Shown here: one piece after another, positions 1 to 4,947 of the stretch | Layout: every line of letters begins with the position of its first letter | Numbering within the stretch: position 1 is the stretch's first letter | Origin: Bacteroidota bacterium | GTDB taxonomy: Bacteria; Bacteroidota; Ignavibacteria; Ignavibacteriales; Ignavibacteriaceae | DNA: 5,160 bases | Assembly (NCBI GenBank): GCA_021778375.1 | Contig: JAJYCM010000205.1 | Span: 1 to 5,160 of the forward strand | Reading direction: 5' to 3' | The notes under the pieces: model-generated | The model's input: only the letters and a program-made list of their open reading frames with translations | Told to the model about the DNA's origin: nothing | Databases searched by the model: none | Translations under genes and position numbers: made by a program

Positions 1-19
1 TTAAATTATTCCCGGTTAA

Positions 20-162
20 TGCGTAAGGAGTATCTTATTTACTTATGTTACGCAGATAATTTCAAATATAAAGGAAGTGAAGTGCAACCTCCGAGGTTTA
101 GGAAAACCTCGGAGGTTTCTCACTATGTAATAACAACCTTTTGCGTAAGGTGACTTATTTAG
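20..162 (+). repeat. Imperfect direct repeat pair flanking a hairpin
   Basis: TGCGTAAGG followed by a 5-nt spacer and CTTATTTA occurs at 20-41. TGCGTAAGG followed by a 3-nt spacer and CTTATTTA recurs at 142-162. The copies match at 17 positions outside the spacers and lie on either side of the 86-117 hairpin. This could be a duplicated regulatory site, the edges of a small non-autonomous element, or the decayed flanks of a past insertion. No transposase or terminal inverted repeats are visible, so the function is not assigned. Confidence 0.5.
86..117. repeat. Perfect 14-bp hairpin made of two 13-nt palindromes
   Basis: The arms AACCTCCGAGGTTT (86-99) and AAACCTCGGAGGTT (104-117) are exact reverse complements around an AGGA loop. 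Each arm also contains a near-perfect palindrome, AACCTC-C-GAGGTT at 86-98 and AACCTC-G-GAGGTT at 105-117, so the site can be read as one long hairpin or as two tandem dyads 19 bp apart. No run of T follows on either strand, which argues against a standard intrinsic terminator. From memory, hairpins of this type recur between genes in Bacteroidota-like genomes, so a dispersed REP-like element is the likeliest identity. A pair of operators is the alternative. Confidence 0.75.
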
Positions 163-345
163 TTTTATTTTTTATCGGTCGATTTTAACGAAGTTATTCT
201 TTGTGCCAGATGATTCGACTTGGCGTATAATTTTCCCACCATTCTAGAAATTAGAATTTGGGTACAAATTGCATAGATTTAATTATAAACAATTACTATT
301 ATATAAGATATGCAAATATAATTTCCATTAAGATGATAAAAATAT

Positions 346-367
346 CCCCTTCTTAATTATGAAGAGG
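346..367 (-). terminator. Possible second terminator hairpin after the microprotein gene
   Basis: GAAGAGG at 361-367 pairs with CCCCTTC at 346-352 across an 8-nt loop. In minus-strand RNA the stem is seven pairs with one G-U wobble and is followed by AUAUUUUUAUC. It lies just beyond the stronger hairpin at 379-419, so it could act as a tandem backup terminator for leftward transcription. The stem is short and the U-run is interrupted. Confidence 0.3.
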
Positions 368-378
368 TTTAAAATAGA

Positions 379-419
379 AAAAGATTCAATAAAACCTTGC
401 TAGCTTTACTGAATCTTTT
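379..419 (-). terminator. Intrinsic terminator downstream of the 34-aa ORF
   Basis: AAAAGATTCA at 379-388 is the exact reverse complement of TGAATCTTTT at 410-419. A further four pairs inside follow one mismatch, leaving a loop centred on TTGCTAGC. On the minus strand the stem runs straight into TTTTTCTATTTT, giving the U-tract expected of a rho-independent terminator. It starts 20 bp past the stop codon of the microprotein gene at 439-543, which supports that gene being transcribed as a short unit. The stem is AT-rich, so its strength is uncertain. Confidence 0.6.
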
Positions 420-438
420 AATCTAAAGGAAAAGGGAT

Positions 439-543
439 CTACTTTTTCTTTATTTTGTGTACGATATAGGAACCACCTATAAAAACGAAGAATGATCCGA
501 ATACGATTGTTGTTGCGGATAATACTAATGATGATAGATCCAT
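439..543 (-). CDS. 34-aa single-span membrane microprotein, unrecognised
   Basis: The frame begins with ATG at 543 and ends with TAG at 439-441. The product starts MDLSSLVLSATTIVFG and ends with HKIKKK. Residues about 6-28 form one hydrophobic helix with a GG pair at 23-24. The lysine-rich tail predicts an outward N-terminus and a cytoplasmic C-terminus by the positive-inside rule. A GGGAG ribosome binding site lies 10 nt before the ATG, a candidate promoter lies at 601-630, and a terminator follows at 379-419, so it looks like a complete small gene. Its size and layout resemble small accessory subunits of transporters or respiratory complexes (MetS-like or symporter small subunits), but I see no diagnostic motif and no transporter gene nearby. 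A chance hydrophobic ORF remains possible. Confidence 0.55.
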   Translation of the reverse strand: MDLSSLVLSATTIVFGSFFVFIGGSYIVHKIKKK

Positions 544-600
544 TATCTTGATACTCCCACCAAAGATTAAATTTAAAAATGATTTATTATTTTATTAAAA

Positions 601-630
601 AATATATAATATGCCTAACTAATATGTTAA
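601..630 (-). promoter_or_regulatory. Candidate promoter for the microprotein gene
   Basis: On the minus strand TTAACA (625-630) and TATATT (601-606) are separated by 18 nt, resembling sigma-70 -35 and -10 boxes. Transcription would start near 594, giving a leader of about 50 nt before the ATG at 543. The surrounding DNA is so AT-rich that similar matches arise by chance. Confidence 0.3.
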
Positions 631-681
631 ATATATAGTTTTTTTATTAATTAGAAAGAGATTGCTAGCAAAATCAAGTAT

Positions 682-696
682 AAAAGTTAAACTTTT
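682..696 (-). terminator. Weak dyad after the amylase gene
   Basis: AAAAGTT-A-AACTTTT is a perfect 15-nt palindrome about 40 bp beyond the amylase stop codon. As RNA it could form a 6-bp AU-rich stem with a 3-nt loop ending in UUUU. It is the only terminator-like structure between the amylase and microprotein genes, but it is thermodynamically weak and could instead be a protein-binding dyad. Confidence 0.2.
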
Positions 697-734
697 CGAC
701 AAGTGGTTTTTTATTATCGATAAAAGGTAGTATT

Positions 735-2267
735 CTAAAAGTTATTATATTCGTTTTCAAAGGATGGGACAGCTTCGCTAGTCTTTCCGATCTTAAAAAT
801 ATGGCTCTGATAATTTTTAAGTTCAATGAAAAGCCCAATGTTTTTTATTTCGTCAGTAGCCCTAACATATTGAGTTTCATTAAGCAAATCGGTTAATAAT
901 ATTTCGACTTGGTTTGACTTTACTTCAAACTTGAGCCGGCATTGAGATGTAGTCCCGGAATAATTTATTGCGACAATCCTGGTTTCATTTTGATCTGTCC
1001 ATTGCCAGGCGAATATATTTTCAAATGACTTATTATCCCGTGAAACTGGCAGAGCGTTTAATATTTGCCAATTACCTTCCTGAAATATTTTTTCTTTTGT
1101 GATTAAAAGAATCTTATCATAATGCTTTCTAACATAAAGATTAGGTTTTTCAGACGGTTCTCTGCCAAGTTGGACAGGAAGCTTTACCTTCTTCCCGTCA
1201 AATTGTCCGTCGTAATAAAATCGCATTCCTTGAATTGTGCCAGTTAAAACTGCAGCGGCTAACGATTCCTTCAAACCAAACCTTTCAACGGCTCTTTCTT
1301 CGTCATGATTCTCTAAAAATCTTACTGATTTTAGTTGGAAAGATTTATCAGCATTTAAATGGGCTTTAACATCGAGAACTTCATTAGATGCCAGCCGGTC
1401 GGTTAATCTTTTATCGTAGGTATAATCAAACCCGCATTGTTGCAGTTGCCATTCAAGATCCCAATACGCCTCGGCGAGAAAAACAAAGTTAGGATTTCTT
1501 TTTTTTACAGTTTGAATGGCTTCACTCCAAAACTCGTTTTTGGGTTTTAGGTAATTTTGTGTATTTAAGACTCCAAGCCAGGTATTTTCAAATACAGTGC
1601 TTAGCTCAAGCATTGCCATATCGCACCGGACACCGTCGCACAATTCAGAAATCTTAAGAAGGTTTTCGGTCATAAAATTTCTTGCATCATTATTAAAATA
1701 ATTAACCTGAACGGTATCATCCCAAGCCGGGAAAAAGGGATCACGCCCATGGGCAAATATTTTATCTTCTTCATTGGGAGATCTAAAGAAAGTAAACTTA
1801 TCTTTAGAATACAATTCTTCATCTCCGCTAAGAAAAATCTCAGGATTGCTTTTGAGGAATCTAGTGGCGGCACTAAAATGATTAGGAATAAAGTCCAAGA
1901 ACAATTTCAATCCAAATGAATTCAACTTATCTTTTAACTTTAAAAGATCATCGACATTACCTAAGAGAGGATTTACAATATAATCGTCAATTGCGAATGG
2001 TGATCCAATTACATCTGTTTTTTTCCAATTACTCAAAGCCTTGGTATAAGCAGAGACTAAGTCGGGCGTAAAGCATGTTTGTTCTATCAGGCTGAAAGGA
2101 GTTTTCCAGATTCCCATTAACCAAATTATATTTATCCCCTTGTTCGCCAGGTCTTCGAAATAACTTTCCGGAATACCAGAGAGTTTGGTCTGCTCGCCAA
2201 ATTGTTTTATCCATACCCTAGTATTTATTTCGTAAAGTTTCGGATTAGCCACAAGGTTATTTTTCAT
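735..2267 (-). CDS. Cytoplasmic alpha-amylase family (GH13) glycosidase
   Basis: A GH13-clan enzyme expected to hydrolyse or transfer alpha-glucosidic bonds in starch- or glycogen-like glucans. Counting from the TTG at 2270, all four conserved regions are present: DFIPNH (126-131), GVRCD (213-217), FLAEAYW (264-270) and ENHDEE (320-325). The predicted nucleophile is D217, the acid/base E267 and the transition-state stabiliser D323, so the active site is intact. The barrel occupies roughly residues 10-385, and a beta-rich C-terminal domain with VAINYSG follows at about 395-495. There is no signal peptide, so the enzyme is probably cytoplasmic. I prefer the ATG at 2267 (510 aa) to the TTG one codon upstream; neither has a clear Shine-Dalgarno site. 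It lies about 50 bp downstream of pgl on the same strand, probably cotranscribed. Exact specificity (amylase, glucosidase, transglycosylase) cannot be read from the motifs. Confidence 0.92.
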   Translation of the reverse strand: MKNNLVANPKLYEINTRVWIKQFGEQTKLSGIPESYFEDLANKGINIIWLMGIWKTPFSLIEQTCFTPDLVSAYTKALSNWKKTDVIGSPFAIDDYIVNPLLGNVDDLLKLKDKLNSFGLKLFLDFIPNHFSAATRFLKSNPEIFLSGDEELYSKDKFTFFRSPNEEDKIFAHGRDPFFPAWDDTVQVNYFNNDARNFMTENLLKISELCDGVRCDMAMLELSTVFENTWLGVLNTQNYLKPKNEFWSEAIQTVKKRNPNFVFLAEAYWDLEWQLQQCGFDYTYDKRLTDRLASNEVLDVKAHLNADKSFQLKSVRFLENHDEERAVERFGLKESLAAAVLTGTIQGMRFYYDGQFDGKKVKLPVQLGREPSEKPNLYVRKHYDKILLITKEKIFQEGNWQILNALPVSRDNKSFENIFAWQWTDQNETRIVAINYSGTTSQCRLKFEVKSNQVEILLTDLLNETQYVRATDEIKNIGLFIELKNYQSHIFKIGKTSEAVPSFENEYNNF

Positions 2268-2319
2268 CAAAGATTGTTAAAATGATTTATCTGCTTCTAT
2301 GAAAATTAGAGAAATAATG

Positions 2320-3045
2320 TTATAAATAAAATGCAGCTTCTTTATCAATCCACCAATCGAGATTTCCGCTCAAGGGCTCTATACGAGAAGCGGGATAATT
2401 TTTATTTTCCGGTAGTCCATCTAAAATTTTTTTAAGAATCGATGCTTTGTTTTTCCCGGTAACTACAAAACTTATTCGTTTAGAATTATTGATAATTCTT
2501 TCCGTCAAAGAAATTCTTTTTTGACCGCTAACCGGATGAATTGCAACGCCTGCAATATTAGAACAGATATATAAAAGCTCCGCATTCGGAAAGAGCGAAG
2601 CAGTATGACCGTCTTCGCCCATTCCAAGAAATACCCAATCGAATTGAGGAAAATGATCATTGCCACTCGGCAATATTTTATCAATCTCTTTTGAATAACG
2701 CACTGATTCTTTTTCCGGATGAGATTCTCCCATAATTCTATGAATATTTCCTGCTGGGATTTGTATAAAGTCTAATAAATTTTTCTTTGTCATACCGTAA
2801 TTGCTCTCGGAATCGGAAGGTGGGACGCATCTTTCATCGGACCAAAACAAATGAACTTTGCTCCAATCTATGTTATTGCCAAACGGGGGCAGAGTTAATT
2901 CCCGGAAAAATATTTTAGGTGTGCTTCCACCGGAAATTGAAATATAAATATTGTCGGATTTTTTTTCAACTTCATTCTTGAATTCCTCTGCAAGTTTTAA
3001 TGCTAGCTGTGGAGGAGAATCAAAAATTTTAATAAAACTATTCAT
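2320..3045 (-). CDS. pgl: 6-phosphogluconolactonase
   Basis: Hydrolyses 6-phosphoglucono-1,5-lactone to 6-phosphogluconate, the second step of the oxidative pentose phosphate pathway, in the cytoplasm. The 241-residue product has the usual length of the DevB/Pgl type. Motifs in order are SGGSTP (38-43, sugar-phosphate loop), FWSDERCVP (67-75), SNYGM (81-85), LGMGEDGHTASLFP (140-153, the family signature with the catalytic His147), VTGKNKA (195-201) and a C-terminal LDWWIDKEAA (229-238). These separate it from the related glucosamine-6-phosphate deaminases. The ATG at 3045 has only a weak AGG about 12 nt upstream. It is first in a leftward unit with the amylase gene. Neither glucose-6-phosphate dehydrogenase nor 6-phosphogluconate dehydrogenase is in the window. 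Confidence 0.95.
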   Translation of the reverse strand: MNSFIKIFDSPPQLALKLAEEFKNEVEKKSDNIYISISGGSTPKIFFRELTLPPFGNNIDWSKVHLFWSDERCVPPSDSESNYGMTKKNLLDFIQIPAGNIHRIMGESHPEKESVRYSKEIDKILPSGNDHFPQFDWVFLGMGEDGHTASLFPNAELLYICSNIAGVAIHPVSGQKRISLTERIINNSKRISFVVTGKNKASILKKILDGLPENKNYPASRIEPLSGNLDWWIDKEAAFYL

Positions 3046-3073
3046 CGAGTTTATACTACCTAAATTTTTATTT

Positions 3074-3095
3074 CAAATCTAATTCTTTTGTTCAA
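3074..3095 (-). promoter_or_regulatory. Candidate pgl promoter
   Basis: On the minus strand TAGATTTG (3074-3081) matches the Bacteroidota -7 consensus TAnnTTTG, 28 bp before the pgl ATG. A TTGAAC lies just upstream (3090-3095), but its spacing is too short for the usual Bacteroidota -33 element. The match is to the -7 element only, so the call is tentative. Confidence 0.3.
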
Positions 3096-3280
3096 GATTT
3101 GTTAAGTTTAATATCACACAACGCGGCAAGCTGCTGATAATTATTCTTTTTGTCAAATATCAAATGGGAAAAGCATTTATTTTATTAAATTAGTTATAAA
3201 TAAATGGAAATCTAATATTCATAGCTGGGAAAGGCGTAACTGGAGATGGGGATAATAATATGGATGACAGCGCTATGCAT

Positions 3281-3347
3281 GGGATTTCTCCTCCCTTCGG
3301 TTGTCGAAATGACACCAATATTATTGGAATTCTTTCCGCCGAAGGCG
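3281..3347. repeat. Repeat-like structured intergenic element
   Basis: On the minus strand this contains TGTCATTTCGAC (3303-3314), then CCGAAGGGAGG and GAGAAATCCC (3281-3290). I recognise this as the style of a dispersed intergenic repeat seen in many Bacteroidota-related genomes. Internally, ATTTC (3284-3288) pairs with GAAAT (3306-3310), and CCTTCGG (3294-3300) pairs with CCGAAGG (3339-3345). A 13-nt palindrome CCAATA-T-TATTGG (3315-3327) and a small CGCC-GAA-GGCG hairpin (3337-3347) lie within. The membership rests on memory of the motif; copy number cannot be judged from one window. Confidence 0.5.
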
Positions 3348-3353
3348 TATAAG
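3324..3353 (+). promoter_or_regulatory. Candidate promoter for the membrane-protein gene
   Basis: TTGGAA (3324-3329) and TATAAG (3348-3353) are 18 nt apart, resembling sigma-70 boxes, and would start transcription about 20 nt before the ATG at 3382. The -35 box overlaps the CCAATATTATTGG palindrome, so a regulator bound there could block it. Both boxes are imperfect. Confidence 0.25.
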
Positions 3354-3381
3354 TGCTAATATTATAAAGAAAATATTTCTT

Positions 3382-4146
3382 ATGAAACAATCTCTTATTT
3401 TGTGGTTATCTGCTATTGTAATTACTTTCCTAGTAAGTTATGCCCAGCGTATTTCTTCAATTGATTATCCGGTAAGCGGAACTATTGATGCAAAAGAAGG
3501 AAGTTTTTCTTTCAGCTTTGATAAAACGTCGAGGACTAAAACGGGTTACAAAGTTTGGGTTGTTAGTGATTTTAGCGGGTTAAAGGGTAATCTATTTTGG
3601 CGGGATAAGAACGGAAATTCTGGATGGCAAACTATAGAAATGACGGATACAGGTAAAGCATTATATGCTGTTATTCCTCAGCAGAAACCGATGACTCTGA
3701 TTGAATATCGAGTAAAGATTTTCGATCAGAATAAGACATACCTTTTGCCAGTAAAGACAAATGTTCTCTTAACCTTCTTAAATCCGGTGCCGGATGAAAT
3801 AGTCCAATTTTATTTTATTACTCTCTTTGCAGGTTTAATCTTAAGCGTTCGGACTGCGTTGGAATCCTTCAGTGAAAAGCCAAAGATAAAAAAACTTTCT
3901 ATATTCACAGCAATTTCGTTTTTTAGCTATACTTTAGTTTTTAACACAGTAAAAAAAGGCGTTGAGATCGGGGCAATAGGCAAAGGCGGTATACCGCTGT
4001 CAGATATATTTGATCAGCGTTCGGTTCTTCTTTTTATTGTTTCAATAATGACAATGATATTGATCTTCAATACTAAAAAGCAAAAACTTTGGGCTTTTGC
4101 CGGAGCATTTTTTACTTTGGCAGTTTTTCTTCTGGCTAAATATTGA
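3382..4146 (+). CDS. Multi-span membrane protein with an extracytoplasmic beta domain, unrecognised
   Basis: The 254-residue product begins with a hydrophobic helix (about 4-20) that is a signal anchor or signal peptide ending near SYAQ. A beta-rich soluble segment follows (about 25-130), with alternating patterns such as YKVWVVSDF and IEYRVKIF, likely outside the cytoplasm. Four further predicted spans lie at about 138-157, 171-190, 212-230 and 234-252. There are no histidines and no cysteines at all, which rules out a b-type cytochrome or thiol redox protein. The layout, including the LILSVRTALESF stretch after the first internal span and the GGIPLSD loop, recalls uncharacterised membrane proteins of Bacteroidota-like bacteria, but I cannot name a family. 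The ATG at 3382 lacks a Shine-Dalgarno site. The yceI gene follows 64 bp later on the same strand, suggesting a shared transcript. Confidence 0.85.
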   Translation: MKQSLILWLSAIVITFLVSYAQRISSIDYPVSGTIDAKEGSFSFSFDKTSRTKTGYKVWVVSDFSGLKGNLFWRDKNGNSGWQTIEMTDTGKALYAVIPQQKPMTLIEYRVKIFDQNKTYLLPVKTNVLLTFLNPVPDEIVQFYFITLFAGLILSVRTALESFSEKPKIKKLSIFTAISFFSYTLVFNTVKKGVEIGAIGKGGIPLSDIFDQRSVLLFIVSIMTMILIFNTKKQKLWAFAGAFFTLAVFLLAKY

Positions 4147-4210
4147 ACTGATTAATTCTATAATTCATAATCCACCATTTATGTTTATACAATTTTAAAG
4201 GAAATTTAAC

Positions 4211-4768
4211 ATGAAAAAAATATTGGTGGTTCTTCCCTTCCTCATTACGTCACTTTGCAGTGCCCAAGTTCTGACAGTTGATCATTCAAATACAAACATT
4301 GTTAGATTTTATGCTGCTGCAACTTTTAATAGCTTTGAAGGAACGACGGATGCTATTGACGGAAAAATAGAATTGGGTTTACAAAATTCATTAAAGCAAA
4401 GCTCAGTTGACTTGATTGTTTCGCTTGATTCCCTTGATACTGGTATTGGCTTACGTAATAGTCACATGCGGGACTCATATCTTGAAACAAAGAAATATCC
4501 TACGGCGAAATTTTCAGGTAAGATAATTTCCATTGATTCGGTTTCCTCATCAGAATATCGTATAAAAGCCTCAGGAGTTTTTACGCTGCACGGCGTATCA
4601 AAGCCTCTAACGGTTGTTGGGAGCCTTTTTAATTACGGAAAGCTGTTAAAATTAAAATCAACTTTTTTTATAGAGTTGTCCGACTTCGACATAAAGCAAC
4701 CTTCATTTTTATTCAACACGGTTAAAGAGAAAATAAAAGTCGACCTGGCAGTGTATTTTGACAGATAA
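4211..4768 (+). CDS. YceI-family periplasmic protein
   Basis: YceI proteins are small secreted beta-barrel lipocalin-like proteins that bind isoprenoid or other amphipathic molecules; the physiological role is mostly unknown. The 185-residue product has a signal peptide MKKILVVLPFLITSLCSA with likely cleavage before Gln19, so it should be periplasmic. Family features are LTVDHSNTNI at 21-30, FEGTTDAIDGKI (42-53), the signature DSLDTGIGLRNSHMRDSYLE (73-92), YPTAKFSG (96-103) and GVFTLHGVSKPLTV (122-135). Length is typical. The start is well supported by AAAGGA (4197-4202), 8 nt before the ATG, the best ribosome binding site of the long genes here. It probably shares a transcript with the upstream membrane protein. 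The Cys at 16 is not in a proper lipobox, so a lipoprotein is unlikely. Confidence 0.93.
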   Translation: MKKILVVLPFLITSLCSAQVLTVDHSNTNIVRFYAAATFNSFEGTTDAIDGKIELGLQNSLKQSSVDLIVSLDSLDTGIGLRNSHMRDSYLETKKYPTAKFSGKIISIDSVSSSEYRIKASGVFTLHGVSKPLTVVGSLFNYGKLLKLKSTFFIELSDFDIKQPSFLFNTVKEKIKVDLAVYFDR

Positions 4769-4838
4769 GGTTTTACTACAGAATGATAAGATAGGTATGG
4801 AACAGATAGAAGTTAAAGGGAGATCAGTACTAGATGAG

Positions 4839-4871
4839 TGCATTCAGAGTGTATTCAGAGTACATTCAAAA
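4839..4871 (+). repeat. Three-unit 11-bp tandem repeat
   Basis: TGCATTCAGAG (4839-4849), TGTATTCAGAG (4850-4860) and TACATTCAAAA (4861-4871) follow each other without gaps. All share T-n-n-ATTCA, and the first two differ at one base. The 11-bp period is about one helical turn, as in direct-repeat binding sites of OmpR/PhoB-type regulators, but the site lies about 70 bp after the yceI stop codon, between convergent genes, where a promoter is less expected. A slippage-made repeat is the simpler explanation. Confidence 0.55.
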
Positions 4872-4880
4872 GTTTTGAGG

Positions 4881-4908
4881 AAAGGGGTTTGATTTGTTTT
4901 CCCTTTTT
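4881..4908. terminator. Terminator hairpin between convergent genes
   Basis: AAAGGG (4881-4886) pairs with CCCTTT (4901-4906) around a 14-nt loop, and two G-U pairs can extend the plus-strand stem with GG at 4879-4880 and TT at 4907-4908. The run TTTTT (4904-4908) follows CCC on the plus strand. The site lies between the 3' ends of yceI and the phosphatase gene, so it may end rightward transcription from yceI and, less well, leftward transcription of the phosphatase. The stem is short and overlaps its own U-tract. Confidence 0.4.
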
Positions 4909-4947
4909 AGAATGGTTAAGAAGAATTGACAGGTACCGGCAAACAAT

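Larger units (their letters stand above)
1..438. other. Gene-free AT-rich stretch with repeats and hairpins
   Basis: No convincing coding region is visible on either strand. The stretch holds a direct repeat (20-41 and 142-162), a perfect hairpin (86-117) and two hairpins near the right end (346-367 and 379-419), each listed separately. There is also a 7-bp inverted repeat TGCGTAA/TTACGCA at 20-26 and 48-54. Short open frames exist, including one from 1 to 153 on the plus strand, but none has a recognisable product or a ribosome binding site, and that one runs straight through the hairpin. I cannot see the gene to the left, so this may be the 3' or 5' flank of a neighbour outside the window. 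Confidence 0.6.
3046..3381. other. Divergent intergenic region between pgl and the membrane-protein gene
   Basis: This 336-bp stretch separates leftward pgl from the rightward membrane-protein gene and must carry the start signals for both unless transcription enters from elsewhere. It contains a candidate pgl promoter (3074-3095), a 9-bp AT-rich inverted repeat (CATTTATTT at 3174-3182 and AAATAAATG at 3198-3206), a repeat-like structured segment (3281-3347) and a candidate rightward promoter (3324-3353). A minus-strand open frame runs through 3190-3390 but reads through the repeat and has no recognisable product, so I do not call it a gene. Confidence 0.6.

Noticed and set aside
1..153. Open plus-strand frame of about 50 codons from the left edge to a TGA at 151-153.
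   Set aside because: It reads straight through the perfect hairpin at 86-117, has no recognisable domain, and its composition looks non-coding. It could in principle be the tail of a gene from outside the window, but nothing supports that.
172..243. Minus-strand frame ending at 172 that reads like a protein tail (GKIIRQVESSGTKNNFVKID).
   Set aside because: It has no start codon, an in-frame stop lies immediately upstream at 244-246, and neighbouring frames do not continue it convincingly. At most it is a remnant of a lost gene, which I cannot show.
2268..2270. TTG as the amylase start codon.
   Set aside because: An ATG lies directly after it at 2265-2267, and no ribosome binding site favours the TTG. 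The difference is one residue.
3190..3390. Minus-strand open frame of 66 codons in the divergent intergenic region.
   Set aside because: It reads through the repeat-like element, overlaps the start of the membrane-protein gene and its candidate promoter, and has no ribosome binding site or known domain.
4159..4164. Perfect TATAAT between the membrane-protein gene and yceI, considered as a separate yceI promoter.
   Set aside because: No -35 element lies at the right distance (the nearest TTGAAC is only 10 nt away), and the short gap favours a shared transcript. A weak internal promoter is not excluded.
4211..4264. Possible lipoprotein signal in the YceI protein because of a Cys at residue 16.
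   Set aside because: The preceding residues TSL do not fit a lipobox, which needs a small residue before the Cys, and the CSA-Q site fits ordinary signal peptidase I cleavage.
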